Shown: positions 7,707-15,722, counted from the stretch's first letter. The stretch is DNA of 16,448 nucleotides from Desulfobacteraceae bacterium (GCA_027325475.1 DAIEFO010000013.1:1-16448), one strand, 5' to 3'. The notes: generated by a model from the sequence alone, not told the origin. A program made the numbers and translations.

Positions 7707-8911
7707 CGAAATATATTCGCCTGTGCGCCTTGTCTGTCATACTGATGGCGGCGGGATGCGCCTTTCAGAAAACTCCCGCGCCGGTTGTCACGGGACCGGC
7801 GCTTGTCAAGCTTCAGGTTTCCGCGTATCCGGCGCTGACCGACGATATGAACTATGAGGGAATGGATCGCGCGATCCGCATGAGTCTGACGTACCTCAAA
7901 AAAGTTCCTGCAGATCGTGTCTTTATGTTTGGAGCCGATCCCTGTACGGCAGGGCATTTGATCCGATCTCTGGAATTTTTTCAGAAAATACTGGCTTCCC
8001 GGCCGTCGCCTGCGGAGCTGTCCGCAGAGATTCAGAAAAATTATCAAATCTACCAGGCTGCCGGAGACGCTGCTACGGGGAAAGTTCTGTTCACTGGTTA
8101 TTATGAACCGGTATTGAACGGCAGCCCTGTGGAAACCGGCAAGTACAGATATCCGCTCTACAGCCGTCCGGACGATCTGGTAACCATTGAACTTTCCCGG
8201 TTTTCGCCGAAATTTTCCGGAGAGACGCTGATTGGCCGTTATACCGGGAAAACGGTGGTTCCCTACTATGATCGTAAAGACATCGATGCGAAAAAAGATT
8301 TCCACCAGCGCGCCCGCGTTCTGGCGTGGGTCGATGATCGGATCGGGCTGTTTTTTTTACAAATTCAAGGCTCCGGAAAAATACAGATGGGGGCGGCATC
8401 GGAGATCAATGCGCATTACCAAATAACCAATGGACGCCCTTATCGCAGCATCGGGAAGATTCTGGTGGATGAGGGGAAAATACCCAGAGCGCAAGTTTCC
8501 ATGCAGCGCATCCGGGCATATTTGAAGGCCCACCCGCAGGAGGTGGATGCCATACTCGATGCCAATCCGAGCTATGTTTTTTTTAAACTGGAACCGGATG
8601 GCCCTTTAGGAAATCTGAACGCGCCACTGACACCGGGGCGTTCTGTCGCCGTCGATAAAAAATGTTTTCCACCGGCAGCCCTGATGTATATTCAGGCGCA
8701 AAAACCTGTAATGGACGGCAGCGGCGAGATTGCTTCCTGGGAGCCACTGGATCGATTTGCAGTGAATCAGGACACGGGCGGCGCAATCACCGGAGCCGGA
8801 CGAGCGGATATTTTCTGGGGAAGCGGCTCTTACGCGGAATTGGCTGCCGGATATTTACAGCATCGGGGGAACATGTATTTTCTGGTGTTAAAGCCGGGTA
8901 TAGACCGATGA
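7694..8911 (+). CDS. mltA: membrane-bound lytic murein transglycosylase A (MltA) lipoprotein
   Basis: MltA cleaves peptidoglycan glycan strands, leaving 1,6-anhydromuramyl ends, and is anchored in the outer membrane by lipid. The 405-residue protein starts with a basic segment and a hydrophobic helix ending in MAAGC, so C22 is the likely lipidated cysteine; the box is slightly unusual in having alanine at -3. The MltA domain shows FTGYYEP (133-139) and QIQGSG (223-228). The C-terminal 3D domain has its three aspartates at D321, D360 (NQDTGGAI) and D372 (GRADIFWG), one of which is the catalytic acid in the family. The start is a GTG inside the end of rmuC, with GGAG seven bases upstream. The start codon choice is fairly secure because it gives a normal signal peptide. 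Confidence 0.95.
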   Translation: MERITKYIRLCALSVILMAAGCAFQKTPAPVVTGPALVKLQVSAYPALTDDMNYEGMDRAIRMSLTYLKKVPADRVFMFGADPCTAGHLIRSLEFFQKILASRPSPAELSAEIQKNYQIYQAAGDAATGKVLFTGYYEPVLNGSPVETGKYRYPLYSRPDDLVTIELSRFSPKFSGETLIGRYTGKTVVPYYDRKDIDAKKDFHQRARVLAWVDDRIGLFFLQIQGSGKIQMGAASEINAHYQITNGRPYRSIGKILVDEGKIPRAQVSMQRIRAYLKAHPQEVDAILDANPSYVFFKLEPDGPLGNLNAPLTPGRSVAVDKKCFPPAALMYIQAQKPVMDGSGEIASWEPLDRFAVNQDTGGAITGAGRADIFWGSGSYAELAAGYLQHRGNMYFLVLKPGIDR

Positions 8912-8967
8912 TCTCGCAAAAAGCCAAAAATCACACGGTTTCACAAAAAAAATGGATTTCAAAATGA
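8908..8967 (+). CDS. possible 19-codon coupling ORF between mltA and the glycosyltransferase
   Basis: An ATG at 8908 overlaps the mltA stop codon as ATGA and opens a 19-codon frame. Its TGA at 8965-8967 overlaps the glycosyltransferase ATG at 8964, again as ATGA. The peptide is basic, has no recognisable domain, and has no clear ribosome binding site of its own. It could simply relay ribosomes from mltA to the next gene, or it could be chance in a 52-base gap. Existence as a translated unit is inferred only from the two overlaps. Confidence 0.3.
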   Translation: MISQKAKNHTVSQKKWISK

Positions 8968-10137
8968 CGGAATCCATAAAGTCATCGGCAAGTATCACCG
9001 TCTTGGGAACATTACCACCGCTCAGAGGGCTCAGCAGTTATTGCCGTGAATTTGCCATCGCTATGGCCAATACCCGGCGGGTTGAATTTCTTTCCTTCAA
9101 AAAGCTCTATCCGTCGGCGTTATATCCAGGCGGAAAATTCGCTTTCCCCTGTGGAATATGACCATCTGACAATTCGAACGCGCCTGAAATGGTATAATCC
9201 CCTGACATGGCTGATAGAAGGGATGACAGCGACCGGAGATATGCTTCATGCACAGTGGTGGAGCCTGCCGCTGGCGCCGATTTATATGACCCTGTGTATG
9301 TGTTTCAAGCTGAGAAAAAAGCCGGTTGTCCTTACGGTTCACAACGTCATGCCGCATGAGCGTTCACGTCTTTATAAAACGGTATCCGCCGTTTTGTTTC
9401 GGTTCGGAAATCATTTCATCGTCCATACGGAGCGAAATCGGCAACAGCTTATGGCGCAATATGGCGTTTCCCCCCAGCGGATCAGCGTCATTGCGCATGG
9501 GCCGCTGGAATTTTTTACGGCTGCGGATAAGGATAGAAAGGCTTTCCGACAGGAACTTGGGGTATCCGAAAATGAAAAAATGCTGCTCTGCTGGGGGGCC
9601 ATCCGTCCGTACAAGGGGCTGGATACCATGCTGATAGCGTTTGCAAAAATTCTGGAGCGATTGCCGAATACCCGCCTGGTGATTGCCGGCAAATGCTGGG
9701 AATCCTGGAGCCGATACCAGTCCCTGATTGACCAGCTTCACATCGGGGAGCGTCTGATACTGTACCTGCGTTATGTACCTGCAGGAGAGGCTGCCGGATA
9801 TTTTGTCGCCGCCGATCTTGTGCTGCTGCCCTATCACCATTTTGACAGTCAAAGCGGCGTCGGAGCGGCAGCCGTTGCATTCAAAAAGCCTCTGATCGTC
9901 TCAGATACCGGCGGATTACCGGATTTTGTTCGTAACCGCCGGTGGGTGGTTCCACCTGGAAACTCGGATGTCCTTGCCGATGTCATTACTGATTGCCTTT
10001 CAGATGGCCGCTGTCTCGATGCAATGGCGCAGGACTCCGCCGATATCGCTGCCGATCTTTCATGGTCAGGCATTGTTAAAAAAACAAACTTCGTTTATCG
10101 TCACTTGATGCGTGGGGAGGCCGGATGGGATATCTGA
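8964..10137 (+). CDS. GT-B (family 4-like) glycosyltransferase, with apparent frameshift near 9129-9161
   Basis: The family transfers a sugar from an activated donor, commonly in cell envelope polysaccharide synthesis. The N-terminal strand and glycine loop (TVLGTLPPLRGLSSYCREFA, then SFKKLYPSALYPGG) are read in one frame from ATG 8964 or 8952. That frame stops at TGA 9159-9161. The rest is read one base further on, and contains KWYNPLTW, DMLHAQWWSLPL, VVLTVHNV, VIAHGPLEFF, LCWGAIRPYKGLDTML, NTRLVIAGK, ADLVLLPYH and SGVGAAAVAFKKPLIVSDTG. An ATG at 9046 lies in the second frame, but its first 30 or so residues are the out-of-frame reading of the true N-terminus. The gene is thus either broken, read by a +1 shift, or misread in an A4 or C4 run. 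It overlaps the radical SAM gene by 13 bases. The sugar and acceptor are unknown. Confidence 0.85.
9129..9161 (+). other. frameshift interval in the glycosyltransferase gene
   Basis: The upstream frame carries family-like sequence up to LYPGG and the downstream frame from about VEYDHLTIRTRLKWYNP. The crossing must therefore lie here. Removing one A from the AAAA run at 9134-9137, or one C from the CCCC run at 9146-9149, joins the frames cleanly. Skipping one base at the TGA (9159-9161) would also join them. Confidence 0.75.
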
Positions 10138-11252
10138 AAGAACTGCTGCCGCTGATGCTGCGATACCGGTTTTCCAAAATGGGCCTGATGCTGCCGGCAA
10201 ACCCCATCAATCTGACATTTTCTGTCACCAATGTGTGTCAGTCCCGCTGCAAAACATGCCATATCTGGAGACTCTATCAGACGCATCCTGAAAAACGTTT
10301 CGATGAACTGAAGATTGAAGAGATCGAAAAAATATTCCGATCCATGGGACACGTCTATATTTTCAATGTCAGTGGCGGAGAACCCTTTTTGCGCCAGGAT
10401 CTGTGGGATATCATCGTTCTGGCCTGCAAGCATCTGAACCCCGGTATTATTCACATTCCCACCAATGCCATTGCCGTTGACCGCGTTGAAAGATGCGTCC
10501 AGCGAATTCTGTCGTTTCTGGCAGAAAACTATCCACATGTGCGCCTGACCGTTAAACCCAGTCTGGACCATATCGGGCAGAAACACGATGAAATTCGGGG
10601 TGTTTCGGGAAATTTCAATAAAGTCATGCAGCTTTTTGAACGCCTCAAACCGCTGGAAGCGATTTATCCGGGGTTTCATCTTGAGCTTGGGTCTGTCATC
10701 TCCCAGTGGAATGTCGGTGATATCGCGGAGATTGCCCGATTTGTCACTTCACTGAAACCGGGCAGTTACCGCAATGAAATTGCAGAACAGCGCGCCGAAA
10801 TGTTCAATCAGGATGAAACCATCGCACCAGAAGCCGCGGATTATGAACGTGCTATCGCATTTTTTACTCATGAAATTCGCGATACCATGAAGCACAGCTC
10901 CCGCTTTCAGCGCATCACCCAGGCGTTTCGTCTCGTATATTATCAACTGGCTATCGACATATTGCAGGAAAACCGGCAGGTAATTCCCTGTTACGCCGGG
11001 ATTTCCAACGCCCATCTCAGCCCTTACGGCGATATCTGGGCCTGCTGTACGCTGGGCAATACACAGTCCATGGGCAATCTGCGTGATGTCGGCTATGATT
11101 TTCAAAGACTGTGGCGCAGTCATCAAGCGGCCTCTGTCCGTGATTTCATCCGTCAAAAGCATTGCTGGTGCCCTTTGGCGAATCAAAGCTATTCGAATAT
11201 ACTGATGCACGGCCCTTCATTATATCGCGTATTGCGCCAAATTCTTTGGTGA
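10125..11252 (+). CDS. radical SAM protein with cysteine-rich SPASM-like C-terminus
   Basis: This 375-residue protein carries the radical SAM cluster motif C38-x3-C42-x2-C45 (NVCQSRCKTC) and the SAM-contact motif SGGEPF (83-88). A catalytic barrel follows. A C-terminal region has C289, C307, C308, C347 and C349, resembling the auxiliary-cluster (SPASM or twitch) part of peptide- and sugar-modifying radical SAM enzymes. Proteins of this class cleave SAM to a 5'-deoxyadenosyl radical and abstract hydrogen from a substrate; this one's substrate is not known. The ATG lies four bases after GGGGAGG and inside the end of the glycosyltransferase gene, so the two are probably made together. The DUF1848 gene overlaps its stop. 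No precursor-peptide gene was recognised next to it. Confidence 0.9.
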   Translation: MGYLKELLPLMLRYRFSKMGLMLPANPINLTFSVTNVCQSRCKTCHIWRLYQTHPEKRFDELKIEEIEKIFRSMGHVYIFNVSGGEPFLRQDLWDIIVLACKHLNPGIIHIPTNAIAVDRVERCVQRILSFLAENYPHVRLTVKPSLDHIGQKHDEIRGVSGNFNKVMQLFERLKPLEAIYPGFHLELGSVISQWNVGDIAEIARFVTSLKPGSYRNEIAEQRAEMFNQDETIAPEAADYERAIAFFTHEIRDTMKHSSRFQRITQAFRLVYYQLAIDILQENRQVIPCYAGISNAHLSPYGDIWACCTLGNTQSMGNLRDVGYDFQRLWRSHQAASVRDFIRQKHCWCPLANQSYSNILMHGPSLYRVLRQILW

Positions 11253-12136
11253 TGGCACTGTTAATGTCCATTATCATTTCCGCATCCCGCAGAACCGATA
11301 TCCCGGCTTTTTATATGGAATGGTTCATGACCCGAATCGAAAAAGGGTTTTTTGAAATCACCAATCCATACAACGGTCACATATCCCTGGTGTCATCAAC
11401 ACCGGATAATGTTCACAGTATCGTTTTCTGGTCAAAAAACTTTGGACCCTTCATCCACGGAGGCTATGGCAAAATACTGCGGAAAAAGGGCTACCATCTT
11501 TTTTTTAATTTCACCATCAATTCCCAAAATGCGCTGCTGGAACCCCACGTGCCGCCACTGTCTGAACGGTTGAATCAACTGGCGCATTTGAGCAGCCATC
11601 TGGGAGCAAGCTGTATTCACTGGCGATTTGACCCCATCTGTTTTTATTGCCGAGACGATGAAGTAATGCAGGATAATTGTCACGATTTCAGACAAATCGC
11701 GGAATCCGCCAGCGCCTGCGGTGTTCAGACCTGCATCACGAGTTTCATGGATCACTATCCTAAAATCCGGAAACGCATCCGAAGTCTGGATGGTTTTTCA
11801 TTTGTGGACCCTCCGGACAGCATCAAACTGGCGAAACTGCTTGAAATGGAAACGGTTCTGACGCCATTGGGCATTCGCCTGCACACCTGTTGCGAACAGC
11901 CGCTGCTGGATCAGCTTCCTTCAGGTTCGGAAGTCAGTGAAAGTGCGTGCATCCCCGGCGATCTTCTGTTAAAGATATTCGGTGGGAATTTATCGTTGAA
12001 AAAAGACAAGGGCCAGCGGATCCGGCAAGGGTGCAGATGCCAGATGTCTGTGGATATCGGTTCTTACTCCTGCCATCCCTGCTACCACAATTGTCTGTTC
12101 TGCTATGCAAACCCTAAAGAGAAAAGCGCATCTTAA
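11252..12136 (+). CDS. DUF1848 family protein (C-terminal radical-SAM-like cysteine cluster)
   Basis: The family start IISASRRTDIPAFYMEWFM is seen at residues 8-26 if translation begins at ATG 11252, which overlaps the preceding stop as TGATG. ATG 11264 would give a start four residues later and is equally possible. Longer upstream starts lie inside the radical SAM gene and are not favoured. The middle has NPYNGHISLVS, SIVFWSKNFGPF and HWRFDPI. The C-terminus has C233, C261, C263, C274 and then C277-x3-C281-x2-C284 (CYHNCLFCYAN). That spacing is the one used by the radical SAM cluster but is placed at the opposite end of the protein. Function is unknown; a metal cluster is likely. With 294 residues the length is normal for the family. 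Confidence 0.88.
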   Translation: MALLMSIIISASRRTDIPAFYMEWFMTRIEKGFFEITNPYNGHISLVSSTPDNVHSIVFWSKNFGPFIHGGYGKILRKKGYHLFFNFTINSQNALLEPHVPPLSERLNQLAHLSSHLGASCIHWRFDPICFYCRDDEVMQDNCHDFRQIAESASACGVQTCITSFMDHYPKIRKRIRSLDGFSFVDPPDSIKLAKLLEMETVLTPLGIRLHTCCEQPLLDQLPSGSEVSESACIPGDLLLKIFGGNLSLKKDKGQRIRQGCRCQMSVDIGSYSCHPCYHNCLFCYANPKEKSAS

Positions 12137-12159
12137 CCGGATATCACAAAGGAAAGTTT

Positions 12160-14649
12160 ATGCAAAAGTTCAAGCTCTTCGACAACTGGGGAACCTTCCA
12201 TAAAGGCATGAATGCCAACAACATTCAGATGTCTTTGGCCAACCATCTGGAGTATTCGCTTTCCAAAGATCAATATACGGCAACAGATCGAGATATGTAT
12301 TATTCTCTGGCGCTCACCGCAAGAGACCGTCTGATAGAACGCTGGATTCATACCCAGCAGTGCTACTATCAGCACGATGTCAAACGAGTATATTATCTGT
12401 CAGCGGAATACCTGATGGGCAGGCTCCTGATCAACAACCTGATCAATCTCGGCATATACAGCGAAACCCGAAAGGCCATGGAAGAACTCAATGTAGATAT
12501 CGAAGAGCTTGCGGAAAACGAGCCGGATATGGGGCTTGGAAATGGCGGACTAGGACGTTTGGCCGCCTGTTTTATGGAATCCATGGCCACGCTGGAAATT
12601 CCGACCTATGGCTATGGCATTCGCTATGAGTTCGGTATTTTCAATCAGGCCATCCGGAATCTGGGGCAGGTGGAGCTTCCTGAAATCTGGCTCAAATATG
12701 GAAATCCCTGGGAAATTCCCAGGCCTGAAAATACCCATACCGTACATTTTTACGGTAAGGTCAAGCAGATCACCCTTCCGGACGGAACCTTAAAAACGGA
12801 ATGGGTGGATACCAATGATGTTATCGGCATCGCCTATGATACACCTATCGACGGATACGGCAATGAAACCGTCAACACTCTGCGGCTCTGGTCCGCCAGG
12901 GCTTCCAAAGAATTTGATCTCGGTTATTTCGAAGACGGCGATTATCTCAAGGCAGTCGAGGAAAAAAATCTTTCCGAAAACATTTCAAAAGTACTGTATC
13001 CCAACGATCATATTTATAAAGGCCGGGAACTGCGACTGAAACAGCAGTATTTTTTTGTATCCTGTTCCATCCAGGATATCGTACGGCGCTATCTGGTGAC
13101 CCATGTGACATTTGATGCGTTTCCAGATAAGGTCGCCATACAGATGAACGATACCCATCCCTCTCTGGCTGTTGCCGAGCTGATGCGGGTATTGCTGGAT
13201 GAACACGGTCTGAGCTGGGAAAATGCCTGGGATATTACGACGCGGACATGCGCCTACACCAATCACACCCTGCTGGCCGAAGCTCTCGAAAAATGGCCGA
13301 TTCATATGTTCGAATCTTTGTTGCCCCGGCATCTGCTCATTATCTATGAAATCAACCGCCGGTTCATGCGGGATGTTTCTGTGCGGTTTCTGGGAGATGA
13401 AGCGCGGATGCGGCGCATGTCGCTGGTTGAAGAAGGAGATGAAAAGCAACTGTGTATGGCGCACCTGGCCATTGTGGGGTCCCATTCAGTCAACGGCGTC
13501 GCCGAACTCCACAGCAAACTCCTCAGAGAAAGGGAGCTGAAAGATTTCTCTGAAATGTATCCAGGCAAGTTCAACAATAAGACCAATGGTGTTGCACCTC
13601 GGCGATGGCTTCTGGCGGCCAATCCGGAACTGTCGAATGTCATCACCGAACACATCGGGGAAGACTGGGTGGTGGATCTGAATCAGCTCAGAAAGCTGGA
13701 AACTCTTCTGGATGATACGGCGTTCACGACTGTCTGGCAACGCGTAAAGCAGACAAACAAGGATGTCCTGGTTCGTATCACACAGCAATTGACCGGTGTA
13801 CAGATTGATCCGTTTTCAATATTCGACGTTCAGGTCAAACGAATTCACGAATACAAGCGTCAGCTCCTGAACATTCTCCATGTGGTGTATTGCTGGCTGA
13901 AAATCCGGCAAGATACAGGGCTTGCCATGCATCCCCGTACATTCTTTTTCGGCGGCAAGGCAGCGCCGAGTTATACGGCCGCCAAAATGATCATCCGGTT
14001 GATCTGTCATGTGGCGGAAATGCTCAACCATGATCCACTGACAAAAGACCGGATCAAAGTCATTTTTCTGCCCAATTACCGGGTATCTCTGGCGGAAAAG
14101 ATTTTTCCGGCCTCCGATGTCTCAGAGCAGATATCCACTGCGGGGTATGAGGCGTCCGGAACCTCCAACATGAAATTTGCGCTGAACGGCGCGCTCACCA
14201 TCGGCACCCTGGATGGCGCCAATGTGGAAATCCAGGATGAAGTCGGCTCCGAAAACATCTTTATCTTCGGACTTACCGCCGATCAGGTTCCAGATGTCCG
14301 TACCTCCTATCAACCTTACGCCTACTATCTCAAAGACCCGATTCTGAAACAAGCCATTGATATGATCCGCGAAGGATTTTTCTGCCCCGAAGAAATTGAT
14401 CTGTTCAAACCCCTGATAGACAAGCTGTTGAGCGAAGACACTTATCTGGTGCTGGCGGATTTTGAAGCCTATCATCAGTGCCAGATGCGGGTAAACGACC
14501 TGTATCTGGACAAGCAGGCGTGGACCGCTAAATCCATTTTAAATGTCGCCAGAGCCGGTAAGTTTTCGTCGGACAGGGCGATTCTGGAATATAACCGGGA
14601 TATCTGGAAGGCTGAACCGCTGTCGGTTATCCGTTGCAAGCGCAAATAA
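12160..14649 (+). CDS. glgP: glycogen / maltodextrin (alpha-glucan) phosphorylase, GT35
   Basis: The enzyme removes terminal glucose from alpha-1,4-glucans with phosphate, giving glucose-1-phosphate, in the cytoplasm. It uses pyridoxal phosphate. At 829 residues it has the usual length. Family blocks include YYLSAEYLMGR, GLGNGGLGRLAACFMES (about 126-142), GYGIRYEFGIF, MNDTHPSLAVAELMR, AYTNHTLLAEALE, VKRIHEYKRQLLN, FFFGGKAAPSY and NYRVSLAEKIFPASDVSEQI. The PLP site EASGTSNMKFALNG has its lysine at about K672. The ATG at 12160 follows AAAGGAAAG, a good ribosome binding site, 23 bases after the DUF1848 gene. Its presence implies that the organism stores or salvages glycogen-like polymer. xerD follows three bases later. 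Confidence 0.97.
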   Translation: MQKFKLFDNWGTFHKGMNANNIQMSLANHLEYSLSKDQYTATDRDMYYSLALTARDRLIERWIHTQQCYYQHDVKRVYYLSAEYLMGRLLINNLINLGIYSETRKAMEELNVDIEELAENEPDMGLGNGGLGRLAACFMESMATLEIPTYGYGIRYEFGIFNQAIRNLGQVELPEIWLKYGNPWEIPRPENTHTVHFYGKVKQITLPDGTLKTEWVDTNDVIGIAYDTPIDGYGNETVNTLRLWSARASKEFDLGYFEDGDYLKAVEEKNLSENISKVLYPNDHIYKGRELRLKQQYFFVSCSIQDIVRRYLVTHVTFDAFPDKVAIQMNDTHPSLAVAELMRVLLDEHGLSWENAWDITTRTCAYTNHTLLAEALEKWPIHMFESLLPRHLLIIYEINRRFMRDVSVRFLGDEARMRRMSLVEEGDEKQLCMAHLAIVGSHSVNGVAELHSKLLRERELKDFSEMYPGKFNNKTNGVAPRRWLLAANPELSNVITEHIGEDWVVDLNQLRKLETLLDDTAFTTVWQRVKQTNKDVLVRITQQLTGVQIDPFSIFDVQVKRIHEYKRQLLNILHVVYCWLKIRQDTGLAMHPRTFFFGGKAAPSYTAAKMIIRLICHVAEMLNHDPLTKDRIKVIFLPNYRVSLAEKIFPASDVSEQISTAGYEASGTSNMKFALNGALTIGTLDGANVEIQDEVGSENIFIFGLTADQVPDVRTSYQPYAYYLKDPILKQAIDMIREGFFCPEEIDLFKPLIDKLLSEDTYLVLADFEAYHQCQMRVNDLYLDKQAWTAKSILNVARAGKFSSDRAILEYNRDIWKAEPLSVIRCKRK

Positions 14650-14652
14650 GCC

Positions 14653-15558
14653 ATGGATTCTGAACGCCCGATACCGGAACTGATGGAGCTGTATCTTGAT
14701 CACCTGCGGATCGAAAAAGGCCTTGCCGACAATACGCTGGAATCGTACAACGGAGACCTGAAGCGTTTCGCGGAATTTCTCAAATCCAGCGACATATCCC
14801 GCATTCACGATGTGGATTCTCCGACAATCATCCGGCATCTGATTCGGCTGCGAGACGCCAGTATGGAAGCCAGATCGCGGGCCCGGCATTTAGTCACCCT
14901 CCGCGGCTTCTTCAAATATCTGGTTCAGGAGAAAGTTCTTGAAGCCAATCCTGCCAAGCGGATCGATCTGCCCAAAAGCGGACTGAAACTTCCGGATGTG
15001 CTGTCGGTTTCTGAAATTGCTCACCTTCTGAGCATGCCGGATATTCAAAAACCTTCCGGGCTCCGGAATGCGACCATGCTGGAGCTGATGTACGCCGCAG
15101 GGCTTCGGGTGTCGGAACTGATCCACGTCAAAGTCCAAAATGTGCATCTGGACGCCGGATATGTACAGGTTTTCGGGAAAGGCGCCAAAGAACGGCTCGT
15201 TCCGTTCGGACAATATGCCGGGCAGAAAATCACCGATTATTTGGCGACAGCCCGGCTCCTTCTGCTGAAACAATATCAGAGCCCGTACCTGTTTATCGCC
15301 AGAGCCGGCAAGCCCATGACCCGTCAGGGATTCTGGAAGCTTCTCCGGCAGTACGCCCTGACGGCCGGCATCCATAAACCCATCACGCCGCATTGTCTGA
15401 GGCACTCTTTTGCCAGCCATCTTCTGGAGGGCGGCGCGGATTTGCGCTCAGTGCAGATCATGCTGGGGCATGTGGATATTTCCACCACCCAGATATATAC
15501 CCACGTGGCCAGGGAGCGGCTCCGGATTTTGCATGGAAAATACCATCCCAGAGGATAA
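14653..15558 (+). CDS. xerD: site-specific tyrosine recombinase XerD
   Basis: XerD works with XerC at dif sites to resolve chromosome dimers at division. The 301-residue protein has an N-terminal SAM-like DNA-binding domain (about 5-95) and a catalytic domain. The tyrosine recombinase residues are R152 (AAGLRVSEL), K176 (GKGAKERLVP), H247 and R250 (HCLRHSFASHLLEGG), H273 (MLGH) and nucleophile Y282 (TTQIYTHV). XerD rather than XerC is indicated by GLRNATMLELMYAAGLRVSE, MTRQGFWK and the ending RERLRILHGKYHPR, which closely follow the E. coli XerD pattern. The start is three bases after the glgP stop with no clear ribosome binding site, which suggests reinitiation by ribosomes leaving glgP. No dif site was identified in the window. 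Confidence 0.93.
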   Translation: MDSERPIPELMELYLDHLRIEKGLADNTLESYNGDLKRFAEFLKSSDISRIHDVDSPTIIRHLIRLRDASMEARSRARHLVTLRGFFKYLVQEKVLEANPAKRIDLPKSGLKLPDVLSVSEIAHLLSMPDIQKPSGLRNATMLELMYAAGLRVSELIHVKVQNVHLDAGYVQVFGKGAKERLVPFGQYAGQKITDYLATARLLLLKQYQSPYLFIARAGKPMTRQGFWKLLRQYALTAGIHKPITPHCLRHSFASHLLEGGADLRSVQIMLGHVDISTTQIYTHVARERLRILHGKYHPRG

Positions 15559-15602
15559 AGAACTGAAAGGGTATTGCTGACAGAGCGTGAACAGCCTTGT
15601 GA

Positions 15603-15631
15603 TTGACAGTCCAAAGACAAATAGTTATAAG
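15603..15631 (+). promoter_or_regulatory. strong sigma-70-like promoter for the zinc-ribbon gene and tatA
   Basis: A perfect TTGACA (15603-15608) is followed after exactly 17 bases by TATAAG (15626-15631), five of six consensus positions. The predicted transcript start, about seven bases on, is near 15638. This falls at the first bases of the inverted repeat described next. It is one of the best promoter matches in the window. Confidence 0.75.
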
Positions 15632-15635
15632 CTGT

Positions 15636-15685
15636 TATCGGATAGGCGGCTTTGCGAGAATTCTATTGAAGCCGCCTATCCGATA
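15636..15685 (+). repeat. 17-bp perfect inverted repeat at the predicted 5' end of the transcript
   Basis: Arms 15636-15652 and 15669-15685 are exact reverse complements (ATCGGATAGGCGGCTT and its partner) separated by 16 bases. As RNA, two G-U pairs could extend the stem inward. The left arm begins at the predicted transcript start, so the mRNA would begin with this hairpin. No T-run follows on either strand, so it is not a standard terminator. It may stabilise the 5' end, bind a regulator as DNA, or be a dispersed repeat. Spacing to the next start codon is 37 bases. Confidence 0.85.
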
Positions 15686-15722
15686 TTCAGCACCACCTTT
15701 GAAAGACCAACTGAGGACAACA

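Noticed and set aside
7538..8305. 255-codon minus-strand frame over rmuC and mltA
   Set aside because: It crosses the junction of two well-supported genes on the other strand and has no family features.
9046..9150. ATG 9046 as the true start of the glycosyltransferase
   Set aside because: The first 30 or so residues are the out-of-frame reading of a good GT-B N-terminus that is present in the other frame from 8964.
10101..10679. 192-codon minus-strand frame in the radical SAM gene
   Set aside because: Shadow of the radical SAM coding sequence; no motif or ribosome binding site.
11546..11552. CACGTG elsewhere (about 3320, 11546 and 15502) as further parS sites
   Set aside because: Only the central six bases match; the flanking TGTTT/AAACA arms are missing and the sites are in coding sequence.
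15603..15722. N-terminal extension of the zinc-ribbon protein from ATG 15603
   Set aside because: It would translate through the promoter and hairpin. ATG 15723 has a ribosome binding site.
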